This document shows positions 53,380-61,620 of a DNA stretch of 64,000 bases, in pieces. The stretch covers positions 1-64,000 of the forward strand of contig JAPLOP010000027.1 of the NCBI GenBank assembly GCA_026400645.1. Reading direction: 5' to 3'. The position numbers were made by a program, and so were the translations under genes. The stretch is from Alphaproteobacteria bacterium (GTDB lineage Bacteria; Pseudomonadota; Alphaproteobacteria; Paracaedibacterales; CAIULA01). The notes beneath the pieces were generated by a model, which made no database searches, was not told the origin of the DNA, and saw nothing but the letters and a program-made list of their open reading frames with translations. Position 1 is the stretch's first letter. Each line of letters opens with the position of its first letter.

Positions 53380-54183
53380 TTAGCGTCCTATTTGATTGGC
53401 TTTTTCGAGCATGGCATCGCCGGTTTTTAAAACCTTTGTCAGCATTTCATAAATTTTTTCAATCTTGATCAGGTCGGTGATTTCCTCGACAGCGTTGACG
53501 TTGGATCCTTCGCGCCATCCTTGTTTGATCATGCCGCGGCGATTGGATCCGGGTGGCCCTTTGTCCGGTGTCCCTGATGCGGATGTTTGTTGGAACATGC
53601 TGTCGCCTATGGCCTTTAATCCTGCTGGGTTAAAGAATGTGGATAGCTCAATCTGCCCAACAAGCTGATCCGTTGTTTGCCCTTGGGTTTGAACGTAAAC
53701 CTGGCCAAACTGATTGATAGAAACAGACAATGTATTGGCCGGCAATGTGATCCCCGGTGCCACAACATATCCCGTTTTTGGCATTACAAGCGTGTTCGAG
53801 GCGTTCAATTGCAGCGCCCCAACGCGCGTATAGGATGTGGTGCCATCGGGCATGTTAACCTCAAAAAAACCATCCCCTTCGATCATAAGGTCCAATGGAT
53901 TGTTAGTCTGAACGGGGGTTCCCTGGTCAAAAATACGATAAATGCCGCCAGCCTGAACGCCCAAACCAACCTGGAGCCCCGTTGGGGAAATGCTGCCGTT
54001 ATCTGATGTTGGTGAACCAACGCCCCCCAAATCCTGGTAAGGCAAATCATAGGCAACCAGATATTGTCGTTTATATCCGTCGGCGCCTTGTGCTGCAATG
54101 TTTTGTGCCTTGATCGACAAATTCATTTCCTGAAGTTGTAGGCCTGTGCGTGTGATATTGAACGCGTTGATAACTGAAGCCAT
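53380..54183 (-). CDS. flgG: Flagellar distal rod protein FlgG
   Basis: Forms the distal rod. 267 aa, typical. GLGVQAGGIYRIFDQGTP, PLDLMIEGDGFFEVNMPDG and the C-terminal EGSNVNAVEEITDLIKIEKIYE match FlgG. The usual N-terminal rod motif (ANNIANVNTTGYK-like) is replaced by KAQNIAAQGADGYKRQ, a divergent form. Transcribed after flgF. Confidence 0.94.
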   Translation of the reverse strand: MASVINAFNITRTGLQLQEMNLSIKAQNIAAQGADGYKRQYLVAYDLPYQDLGGVGSPTSDNGSISPTGLQVGLGVQAGGIYRIFDQGTPVQTNNPLDLMIEGDGFFEVNMPDGTTSYTRVGALQLNASNTLVMPKTGYVVAPGITLPANTLSVSINQFGQVYVQTQGQTTDQLVGQIELSTFFNPAGLKAIGDSMFQQTSASGTPDKGPPGSNRRGMIKQGWREGSNVNAVEEITDLIKIEKIYEMLTKVLKTGDAMLEKANQIGR

Positions 54184-54211
54184 GATTTTGTTTCCTGGTT
54201 ATTTTTTATTT

Positions 54212-54964
54212 TTAGGCATTTTGTGGGGATGCATTGATCATCTTTTTTTGAAGCTGTTCGAACTCATCAATGACTTTTTGGGCGTTTTCAAAAAGACGTA
54301 ATAATTCCAGCATCCGCATACTTTCGACCATGGGAGAAACGTTGGAGCTTTCCAATGATCCCTGCACAATATGGGGCGCATGGGATGGCTGTGCATCGGC
54401 TGAGGTTTTAAAAAGCGAAAGCCCTTCGCTGACCAACGCTTGTTCATCATCGAATTCAACAACCCCTATTTTCCCCAAAATCGTATTGTTGCTGGAAAGC
54501 GTTCCATCCTGGGCAATACTGATATTTTTAAGCGACCCTGGAAGTAATATCTCGCTTCCGCCGGCACTTAACACGGGATGGCCCGCGGTTGTGATCAATT
54601 TACCATCGGTATCAGTCAGGAATTCGCCATTACGGGTGTATCGTGTCCCTTGGGGCGTGTTTACGATGAAATATCCGTTCCCAACAAGGGCAGCATGCAG
54701 GGGTGCCCCTGTATTCATCAGGGATCCATTGGTTGTGTCCCTGACCAGGGCCGCCGTCTTGACGTAAGAAATATCTTTATTGTCTTTTGTTTTGTAGACG
54801 ACTTCTTCTGTGCTGAGGCTGAATGATTGAAAGCCATTTGTCGTCGCGTTAGCCAAATTATTGGCGACGGTATTAAGCTTTAATATCTGCGCTTCCTGCA
54901 TTGACAGCATTATGGCAGTCGGCTTGAACACCGCGACATTGCTTTTGTATTGAACTTCGGCCAT
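54212..54964 (-). CDS. flgF: Flagellar proximal rod protein FlgF
   Basis: Proximal rod subunit, 250 aa. It keeps the classic motif LNTVANNLANATTNGFQS near the N terminus, then ALVGNGYFIVNTPQGTRYTRNGEF (described in parts: GYFIVNTPQG, YTRNGEF) and the C-terminal NVSPMVESMRMLELLRLFEN. It is first in flgF-flgG-flgA-flgH, an order common in Alphaproteobacteria. Confidence 0.94.
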   Translation of the reverse strand: MAEVQYKSNVAVFKPTAIMLSMQEAQILKLNTVANNLANATTNGFQSFSLSTEEVVYKTKDNKDISYVKTAALVRDTTNGSLMNTGAPLHAALVGNGYFIVNTPQGTRYTRNGEFLTDTDGKLITTAGHPVLSAGGSEILLPGSLKNISIAQDGTLSSNNTILGKIGVVEFDDEQALVSEGLSLFKTSADAQPSHAPHIVQGSLESSNVSPMVESMRMLELLRLFENAQKVIDEFEQLQKKMINASPQNA

Positions 54965-55029
54965 TTTTCACAAGGATGTTTAGAATCTTTGTTCTTATGG
55001 ATGCATGAATCGTGCCAAAGTATTTTTGT

Positions 55030-55764
55030 TTATCGGGGATGCATGATCCTGGCTTCCCTCAAATGATGATCCGCATCCAATTGAAGCACGCCCAGGTCTG
55101 GATTAAGCGATGCAAGCCGCAGGTAATGGCAAGCCTTTTTGGTATCGATTTTTGTCCCCTGGCCAGTTTTAAACATAATTCCCGCATTAAACTGGGCAGA
55201 ACCGCATCCCAGCTGGGCGGATTTTATGTAAAATTCAAGGGCCAGTTGCTCATCTTTTTTCACGCCGTGTCCAACCAAATAACTGTCGGCCAGGTCTTTC
55301 CATGCCAATGCGGATCCAAATTCACCGGCTCGTTTGAAATAATAATTGGCCAGATAATAACTTTTTCCAAGGCCGCAATATCCATTAAGGTACATAATGC
55401 CCAGCATGTGGAGCCCATCAGCATTATCAAAACGTTCCAGATGGCGCAGAAAAATCACGACATCCTTGTTATCATTTTGCACGTGATGAATCACATACTG
55501 TTCGACGTTCGCAAAACAGCTCGATGTTTTAAATAGCAGAAACAGAACGACGGGAATATAGCAGTTAAGGATTATTTTAATCTGAGTTCGGCGTAAGAGT
55601 GATATCAAAACAAGACCCACCGTAGTCTTCCTCCGGCTTGACCGGAGGATCCAGCTTATAATGATCGCTTTTTTTCTCTGGATCCTATGGTCAAGCCATA
55701 GGAAGACTCGCTTTTGTCTGGGTTTTATTAGCTTTTTACGTCGAATTGGGATTATTTTAGTCAC
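55030..55764 (-). CDS. Sel1-like repeat protein with a palindromic element in its 5' end
   Basis: 244 aa if read from the GTG at 55764, which has AAGGA upstream. The C-terminal two thirds are Sel1-like helical repeats (GLHMLGIMYLNGYCGLGKSY, AWKDLADSYLVGHGVKKDE, AQFNAGIMFKTGQGTKID), a fold that often mediates protein-protein contacts, including at host interfaces. A hydrophobic signal-like segment (NCYIPVVLFLLFKTSSCFA) is preceded by about 28 residues encoded by the family 2 element at 55624-55708. Alternatively the gene starts at the in-frame GTG at 55620, for which the element itself supplies GGAGG 9 nt upstream. Which is used cannot be told. Confidence 0.75.
   Translation of the reverse strand: MTKIIPIRRKKLIKPRQKRVFLWLDHRIQRKKAIIISWILRSSRRKTTVGLVLISLLRRTQIKIILNCYIPVVLFLLFKTSSCFANVEQYVIHHVQNDNKDVVIFLRHLERFDNADGLHMLGIMYLNGYCGLGKSYYLANYYFKRAGEFGSALAWKDLADSYLVGHGVKKDEQLALEFYIKSAQLGCGSAQFNAGIMFKTGQGTKIDTKKACHYLRLASLNPDLGVLQLDADHHLREARIMHPR
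55624..55708. repeat. Family 2 double-hairpin element inside the Sel1 gene
   Basis: 85 bp with outer arms AGTCTTCC / GGAAGACT. Each half is a hairpin: TCCTCCGG-CTTGA-CCGGAGGA and TCCTATGG-TCAAG-CCATAGGA; inner GGATCCAG / CTGGATCC also pair. No stop codons arise in the Sel1 frame. Confidence 0.85.
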
Positions 55765-55792
55765 CTGATGTCCTTATGCATGGGGAATGCTT

Positions 55793-56218
55793 CTATTCAT
55801 AAAGATCGATCACAAATTTACGCTTGACAAGGACGCTTGCATTTGGAACCCGGTTAGCTGCAACAGAAGCGCCACTATTTTCAGTCACCACTGGTACGGC
55901 ATGTTGAAAATCTGCCTCTTGGCTTGATAATAAGCTGGATACAGATTCTTGGGGGATCTCTGGGACAATCTCGTTTACAGATACATTCAATGAAGAGCTG
56001 TTTGCAATGGCATCATTATTGCTGGTGGCATTTTCCGCATCATAGTCCAAAATGGGCGTACTTGCAGACTCCCTCTCGTGTGTTTGATTTGGACTTGTGC
56101 TCGGATTATTGTTGATAGAATCTAATTCATAGTCTGCAACAGGTGTGTTGGCTGCAAATCCGATTCCATATAGAATAAGCTGAAAGCCTAGCGCGCGCAC
56201 TAAAGAAGAAAACAACAT
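55793..56218 (-). CDS. Secreted Asn/Ser-rich protein of unknown function
   Basis: 141 aa. The N terminus looks like a signal peptide (SSLVRALGFQLILYGIGFAA). The mature part is acidic, rich in Asn and Ser, and probably disordered, with a repeated phrase: TPVADYELDSINNNP and TPILDYDAENATSNN. No family is recognised. It is next to the Sel1-like gene on the same strand, 28 nt upstream, so the two may be expressed together; a shared export or host-related role is speculation. Confidence 0.6.
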   Translation of the reverse strand: MLFSSLVRALGFQLILYGIGFAANTPVADYELDSINNNPSTSPNQTHERESASTPILDYDAENATSNNDAIANSSSLNVSVNEIVPEIPQESVSSLLSSQEADFQHAVPVVTENSGASVAANRVPNASVLVKRKFVIDLYE

Positions 56219-56256
56219 ATCGATACTCTTTTACTGTCTAAAAAACTGATATCTAT

Positions 56257-56285
56257 ATGATAGAATCGTTTTTTTAATAAAACAA
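56257..56285 (-). promoter_or_regulatory. Candidate promoter of the Asn/Ser-rich protein gene
   Basis: On the minus strand TTGTTT (56285-56280) and TATCAT (56262-56257) are spaced by 17 bp, about 40 bp before the start codon. The -10 is good and the -35 weak. Confidence 0.3.
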
Positions 56286-56288
56286 TCG

Positions 56289-57821
56289 TTAAGAATGTCC
56301 GACAACCATTTTTGATTGAACCTGCGCATAGGCATCCAATGCTTTTTTATCTTTTGTCAGTAATGATACGATAATCCCAATAATAAATGATGCAGGTATT
56401 GTCAAGATTGCTGGGCTTTTGAGTGGGAAAATCGCAGTAGAGCAATGAAACACATCAACCATAACAGTTGGTGACAGAACAATCAGCAGTACGCTGCCAA
56501 GTGTTCCGAATACCATGCTGGCAACGGCCCCCTGGGTTGTGTGACGGCGCCAATACAGGCACAAAATCAATGCGGGGAATGTGGCGCTGCCTGCAATCGC
56601 AAAGGCAAGCCCAACCAACACAGTGACGTTTTGTCCCTGAAAAGCGATGCCCAATATGACGGACAGGATTCCAAGGCCAACCGTTGTTATGCGGGCAACC
56701 AGCAATTGTTCCTTTGATGAAACGGGGCCCTTTCTGATAACGCCAACCCACAGATCATGTGATATTGCAGCTGCACCCGACAACGTTAATCCCGCAACAA
56801 CGGCCAGGATTGTCGAAAACGTCACGGCGGCGATAAAGCCCAATAGGGGGGTTCCGCCAGTGACCTCTGCCAACAAAAGCGCCGAAACATTGCCGCCCTT
56901 ATCCAGGGATCGGATTGTTTCTTGCCCCACAAGGACAAGTGCCCCAAATCCCATAATAATAACGAACAGGTAAAAAATGCCAATCACTGTGGTGGCGTAA
57001 AAAACGGACATTCTGGCAGCCTTTGGATTGGCAACCGTATAAAAGCGCATCAATAAATGGGGCAGGCCAACAGTCCCGAACATAAAGGCGATTCCAACGG
57101 AAACAGCCTCCCACGGATTTAAATAAAGATTACCGGGTCTTAACAGGGAATCCCCATAAATGACGCCGACCTCTTTAAACAATAAAAGCGGATTAAAATC
57201 AAATTCGGACAACACCAGGACAACAAGTATCGCGGACCCTATGAGCAACAAAACGGCTTTTATGATTTGGACCCAGGTTGTGGCCAGCATGCCGCCAAAC
57301 AAAACGTATCCAATCATGACTGTCCCAACCAAGATTTCAGCCAGCAGATAATCAATGCCAAAAATAAGCTTGATCAAGGTTCCGGCCCCAACCATTTGTG
57401 TAATCATGTAAAAAATAATAATGACAAGGCTACTGATCGAGGAGGCCGTCCGAATCGGTTTTTCCGAAAAGCGTGTAATCAGGGCATCTGTAAATGTATA
57501 TTTCCCAAGGTTCCGAAGGGGTTCAGCAACCAAGAAAAGCAACAATGGCCAGCCCATCAACCCGCCAACGATGTAAATAAAGGAATCAAATCCACAAAGG
57601 ACGATCAGTCCCGTGAATCCCAAAAAGCTGGACGCGCTGATAAAATCACCCGCCAAAGCCAGTCCATTTTGAAATCCGGTAATATTGCCACCGGCTGAGA
57701 AAAATTCGTCAGTCGTTTTTGTTTTTTTGGCCGCCCAATATGTGATAAAGCCACTTAATATAATAAAGAGCAGAAAAAGAGCAATGGAAAAGCTATCGGG
57801 GTTGCCAACTTGTGAACGCAT
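56289..57821 (-). CDS. actP: Sodium:solute symporter, acetate permease ActP-like
   Basis: 510 aa, about 13 membrane helices. The SSS-family signature is seen in FFSAGGNITGFQNGLALAGD and SASSFLGFTGLI, then GTVGLPHLLMRFYTV and the VAGLTLSGAAAISHDLW block typical of ActP. It follows a DUF485 gene by 3 nt, the known yjcH-actP arrangement. It would import acetate or a similar short carboxylate with Na+; the substrate is inferred from the family. Confidence 0.9.
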   Translation of the reverse strand: MRSQVGNPDSFSIALFLLFIILSGFITYWAAKKTKTTDEFFSAGGNITGFQNGLALAGDFISASSFLGFTGLIVLCGFDSFIYIVGGLMGWPLLLFLVAEPLRNLGKYTFTDALITRFSEKPIRTASSISSLVIIIFYMITQMVGAGTLIKLIFGIDYLLAEILVGTVMIGYVLFGGMLATTWVQIIKAVLLLIGSAILVVLVLSEFDFNPLLLFKEVGVIYGDSLLRPGNLYLNPWEAVSVGIAFMFGTVGLPHLLMRFYTVANPKAARMSVFYATTVIGIFYLFVIIMGFGALVLVGQETIRSLDKGGNVSALLLAEVTGGTPLLGFIAAVTFSTILAVVAGLTLSGAAAISHDLWVGVIRKGPVSSKEQLLVARITTVGLGILSVILGIAFQGQNVTVLVGLAFAIAGSATFPALILCLYWRRHTTQGAVASMVFGTLGSVLLIVLSPTVMVDVFHCSTAIFPLKSPAILTIPASFIIGIIVSLLTKDKKALDAYAQVQSKMVVGHS

Positions 57822-57824
57822 GTT

Positions 57825-58136
57825 TTAACCTCTGACCGGTCTTTTTTTTCCTGCTTTTGGCATTTTTTTTGCCTCTAGCAAGAATTTTGATAACTTATCT
57901 TGAAATGCATTGGCCCACAAAGCATAGGCCAGCGTTAATATCATGGCGAAAACAATAACGCCAACTCCCCAAATAATGCCAACGCTTAGGCCGGGAGTGA
58001 TCTGCGTGACGATGATGTCCTTGGAAAAAGCTGCAAAAATCAGAAACGTTACAAATGTACTAATTAATAAGGCTGAAAAAAACAAGGAAACACGTTTCTT
58101 TGTTTTGTAAAACTTAAATGTTTGAAACGTGTTCAT
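57825..58136 (-). CDS. DUF485 membrane protein, YjcH-like
   Basis: 103 aa with two membrane helices (LFFSALLISTFVTFLIFAAF and SVGIIWGVGVIVFAMILTLA), the usual DUF485 topology, and a basic C-terminal tail. DUF485 proteins are encoded just upstream of ActP-type symporters and may be accessory to them; their role is unproven. Confidence 0.88.
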   Translation of the reverse strand: MNTFQTFKFYKTKKRVSLFFSALLISTFVTFLIFAAFSKDIIVTQITPGLSVGIIWGVGVIVFAMILTLAYALWANAFQDKLSKFLLEAKKMPKAGKKRPVRG

Positions 58137-58218
58137 GTGAAATTCTCTTAATTAATTATTATTTTAGCGAAAATTTATTTTATTTTAAACATACCTTTGC
58201 ATCTATGGCAATAGTCTT

Positions 58219-58962
58219 TCAAAAAAATGGAAAATCATCGGGCATGGGTACGGTCGATTGAACCAGGCGCCGACGAATCAAAGGCAAGTCTTTTCCATCA
58301 AACAGATGCTGCCTTAGAAAATATTCTGTCAGGATGTATGCTTTTTGTAATTCTTCTGGCCCGCATGATGCATTGGGATTAACCAAAAAATTGGGCAAAA
58401 GGAAAAGACGATCCTTGTATGGATCCCCAACCGATTTACAGACAGCACGACCGGTTTTTGGCGAAACGTATGCTAAATCATCTGTTGATTGGGTCACAGC
58501 ACAGGCACGTAAATCCAATCCAAATCCCAAAACTGATAGCAATTTAAGCTCGAAAAAAATGTAGTCCTTTTGCCAATGGTCGCCGCACCTTATAAGGGTG
58601 TGCAAAAAATCCTCAAAATACTCATAAAGCTCAGAATAAGGATGGCGTTCAGGCAGGCTTTTATCAAGCAACGCACAGGCCGAGCTGAGCGCCGCCAGGG
58701 AAAGGGGTTTTTTGAAAATTTTTATCCACAAGGATTCAAGGGGGTCAAGTTTCCAGTTTCCCAAATGTTCTGAAAGTCGTGCATTCCAGGTGACTTCTGC
58801 GATTGTGCCAGGCTGTTGGCTTGATTGTGGATTCTGCGATTTGGAACCAAGACGAATCAAGCCATTATGCTTTCCATGTTCCCTGGTGAAAACGGTAACA
58901 ATAGAGCTATGTTCACTGGAAACACGCTGACTTAGAATGATCCCCCGGTCTGTCCATTTCAT
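58219..58962 (-). CDS. recO: DNA repair protein RecO
   Basis: Mediator that loads RecA on SSB-coated DNA. 247 aa. N-terminal OB-fold part WTDRGIILSQRVSSEHSSIVTVFTREHGKHNGLI (seen as DRGIILSQR and TREHGKHNGLIRLG), mid-part YFEDFLHTL and FFELKLLSVLGFGLDLRAC, C-terminal RRRLVQST. The Cys set is partly kept. Divergent from the D,D-carboxypeptidase gene. Confidence 0.93.
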   Translation of the reverse strand: MKWTDRGIILSQRVSSEHSSIVTVFTREHGKHNGLIRLGSKSQNPQSSQQPGTIAEVTWNARLSEHLGNWKLDPLESLWIKIFKKPLSLAALSSACALLDKSLPERHPYSELYEYFEDFLHTLIRCGDHWQKDYIFFELKLLSVLGFGLDLRACAVTQSTDDLAYVSPKTGRAVCKSVGDPYKDRLFLLPNFLVNPNASCGPEELQKAYILTEYFLRQHLFDGKDLPLIRRRLVQSTVPMPDDFPFF

Positions 58963-59093
58963 AGGATTGTCACAAATCTAGATAAGTTTTGTAAAGAATG
59001 ATGGTTTTAGCCCAGAACATCAAGCGGACATTGAAGTCGCGTGGGGATTATTGTATCCTTACCCGAAGTCATTTCCCTAGGTGTTCAATCTGT

Positions 59094-60329
59094 ATGTTCA
59101 AAAAACTCCTCCTCAGTCTTTTAATCAGCTGTCTTTTTGGTGTTTCATCCCAAGCGGCCAAACCAAAAAAACAACCCCCTGTGGTGGCGGCTCACCAAAA
59201 GCAAGTAGTGCCAGAGGCAACAAAACCAGAGCTTCCAGCAAGCGCAATCCCCGTCGATATCGAGGTCACTGCCAAGCAGGCCATATTGGCGGATTATCAA
59301 ACCGGGGCAGTATTGTTGCAAAAAAATGCTGACGAATCCATGCACCCATCATCCATGACAAAAATCATGACAGCCTATTTGGTTATGGATAAAATAAAAT
59401 CCGGCATCGTAAAGCCCGACACCGTTTTGACGGTGGGCAAAAATGGGTGGAAGGTGGAGGGATCGTCCATGATGCTGAATATCAATGACCAGGTAAAAAT
59501 TGACGAACTTCTTAAGGGATTAATTATTTCATCCGGAAACGATGCTGCTGTTGTGTTGGCCGAAGGGTTGTCCGGAACAGAAAATACGTTCGCCGCAGAA
59601 ATGACGCGGAAAGCCCAGGAAATGGGGGCAAACCAAACACGCTTTTTGAATGCAAGTGGCCTTCCCCATTCGGATCATTTAACAACAGCCAGGGATTTGC
59701 TAACGATATCAATGCGCGTGGTGGATGATTTTCCTGAATTTTATCACCTTTATAGCGAAAAAGAATATACCTATGGTGGCATCAAGCAGGGCAATCGTAA
59801 CCCACTGCTCTATAAAAACATTGGTTGTGATGGGATTAAGACGGGCCATTCCAATGCGGGTGGATACGGCATGGTTGCGTCCTGCATTCAGGATGGGCAG
59901 CGCTTGATCCTTATTATTAATGGCCTGCCTTCTATGCAGGCGCGGGCTGACGAAGCGATGAAGCTGGTCACCTGGGGACGGCGGACATTTGCAAACTATA
60001 CTCTGTTTAAAGCCCAACAACTCATCGAACAGATTCCTGTTTGGTATGGACGGGAAAATTTCTTGCCTGTCACGGTTGAAAAGGATGCTGTGATTGCGTT
60101 GGCGCGTGTGGGCAGAAAAGACATGGTCGTCAAGCTGAAATATGAATCGCCAATCGCCGCGCCCATTCAAAAAGGAACGGTCGTTGGGCATATCATTGTC
60201 ACATCGCCTGCCTTGCCAAAGCCAATAGAGATCCCCTTGGTTGCGGCAATTACAATTGAAAAAGCGGGATTCTTCAAACGGATGAAAGATTCGGTATGTT
60301 ATTTAATTTGGGGAAATCCGCGGATTTAA
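59094..60329 (+). CDS. dacC: D-alanyl-D-alanine carboxypeptidase (PBP5/6 type)
   Basis: Trims the fifth D-Ala from peptidoglycan stems in the periplasm. About 411 aa from the ATG at 59094, giving a normal signal peptide (FKKLLLSLLISCLFGVSSQA). The active Ser/Lys motif is SMTK (S87-K90), then SGN in SSGNDAAVVLAE, and KTG in DGIKTGHSNAGGYG. The C-terminal part ends in an amphipathic anchor-like helix (KAGFFKRMKDSVCYLIWG). dacA/C/D cannot be told apart by eye. Confidence 0.94.
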   Translation: MFKKLLLSLLISCLFGVSSQAAKPKKQPPVVAAHQKQVVPEATKPELPASAIPVDIEVTAKQAILADYQTGAVLLQKNADESMHPSSMTKIMTAYLVMDKIKSGIVKPDTVLTVGKNGWKVEGSSMMLNINDQVKIDELLKGLIISSGNDAAVVLAEGLSGTENTFAAEMTRKAQEMGANQTRFLNASGLPHSDHLTTARDLLTISMRVVDDFPEFYHLYSEKEYTYGGIKQGNRNPLLYKNIGCDGIKTGHSNAGGYGMVASCIQDGQRLILIINGLPSMQARADEAMKLVTWGRRTFANYTLFKAQQLIEQIPVWYGRENFLPVTVEKDAVIALARVGRKDMVVKLKYESPIAAPIQKGTVVGHIIVTSPALPKPIEIPLVAAITIEKAGFFKRMKDSVCYLIWGNPRI

Positions 60330-60335
60330 GAATAA

Positions 60336-60486
60336 GCCGCTTTCAATAGACCTTCTTGAGTTTGAGCAATTTCTGGATTGCTTCTTCGGGCTTCGCCCTC
60401 ATCGCAATGACGACGTTGTCATGGCGAGCGAACGAAGTGAAGTGTGGCCATCCAGGAAACTCACTGATCATTTATGAAAATGGTAT
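60336..60486. repeat. Composite inverted-repeat element (locus H)
   Basis: Left arm type 1 (TTTCAATAGACCTTCTTGAGTT, in parts TTTCAATAGACC and TTGAGTT, then TTTCTGGATTGC), right arm type 2 (GTGGCCATCCAGG, CACTGATCATTTATGAAAA, TGGTAT). It lies between convergent dacC and hemW; the hemW stop (60472-60474) is inside the right end. Confidence 0.8.
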
Positions 60487-61620
60487 CAGATCCGGGTATA
60501 GGCATTCCAAAACAGCATTAAGGCGTTGCCGTCCATCCGTGGTGGATGATAAAAAACGGCCATCAAATGTCAGATATCCGGCTGTTGTTAATTTTTCTAA
60601 CGGGGGTCGCTGCACGAAATCCGTTAACGGAATTGGCAGTGCCTGGCAATCGATTGGCTCATCAGTACGCAGGCCCATCATGAGTATTTCACGCATTTGT
60701 TCCGTCGCCGTTAGTTCAACAACTTCATCATCGCCCGTTCCATGATCCTTGATTGATTGCAACCATGCTTCGGGGGATTTTTTTTGCCTTGTTGCATATT
60801 TTTTGCCATCGATGGTAAGGCGACCATGTGCGCCCGGGCCAACGCCAGCGTAATCCTGATACCGCCAATAAACCAAATTATGACGACATTCTGATCCTGG
60901 TTTTGCGTGATTCGAAATTTCATAGGCTGGCATTCCATGATCGATCATCATCGATTGGGTCAGCTCAAACAAATCAGCTGATAAATCATCGTGGGGCAGG
61001 GGGAGCTCTCCGCGGGCGAAAAGGGTCGCGAACGCGGTGCCAGGCTCAATTGTTAATTGGTACAACGACAAATGGTCCGTCCCAAATTTCAGGGCTTGGG
61101 TAAGTTCGGTTTTCCATGCGGAAATTGTCTGGGAAGTTCGTGCATAAATCAAATCAAACGAAACGCGATCAAATGTGGAGCGGGCAATTTCGATTGCCTT
61201 GATCGCCTCATTGGCGCTGTGTTGGCGCCCAAGGGCCTTTAGGTCTGTATCATTGAGTGCCTGAACCCCTAAGGACAGACGATTGACCCCGGCTTTTTTT
61301 AAGGCCAGAAATTTTTCAACTTCCACGGAATTGGGGTTTGCTTCTAGTGAAATCTCGAGGTGTGCCTCTGGCTGCCACAACGTCGTTGCTTCGTCAATGA
61401 GGGCTGCAACGGTTTGAGGGCTCATGAGGGATGGGGTCCCCCCGCCGAAAAAAATACTTTTTAAGGTGCGTTTCCCCAGGATTGTGGACAGTCTTTTTAA
61501 TTCACCCAGAAGCGCATTTTTCCACGCATCCTCGTCAATTGATCGGCGAACATGGCTGTTGAAATCACAATAGGGGCACTTAGAAAGACAGAATGGCCAG
61601 TGGATGTAAAGGGATATCAC
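60472..61620 (-). CDS. hemW: Radical SAM heme chaperone HemW
   Basis: Binds heme and a 4Fe-4S cluster; transfers heme to respiratory proteins. 382 aa. The radical SAM Cys motif is CPYCDFNSH (HemW form, unlike HemN). FFGGGTPSLM and ISLEANPNSVE follow, and the HemW-type HNLVYWRYQDYAGVGPGAHG. The end IPFS and the TAA stop are encoded by the terminal repeat of element H. It overlaps the upstream mlaA gene by 4 bp. Confidence 0.94.
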   Translation of the reverse strand: MISLYIHWPFCLSKCPYCDFNSHVRRSIDEDAWKNALLGELKRLSTILGKRTLKSIFFGGGTPSLMSPQTVAALIDEATTLWQPEAHLEISLEANPNSVEVEKFLALKKAGVNRLSLGVQALNDTDLKALGRQHSANEAIKAIEIARSTFDRVSFDLIYARTSQTISAWKTELTQALKFGTDHLSLYQLTIEPGTAFATLFARGELPLPHDDLSADLFELTQSMMIDHGMPAYEISNHAKPGSECRHNLVYWRYQDYAGVGPGAHGRLTIDGKKYATRQKKSPEAWLQSIKDHGTGDDEVVELTATEQMREILMMGLRTDEPIDCQALPIPLTDFVQRPPLEKLTTAGYLTFDGRFLSSTTDGRQRLNAVLECLYPDLIPFS

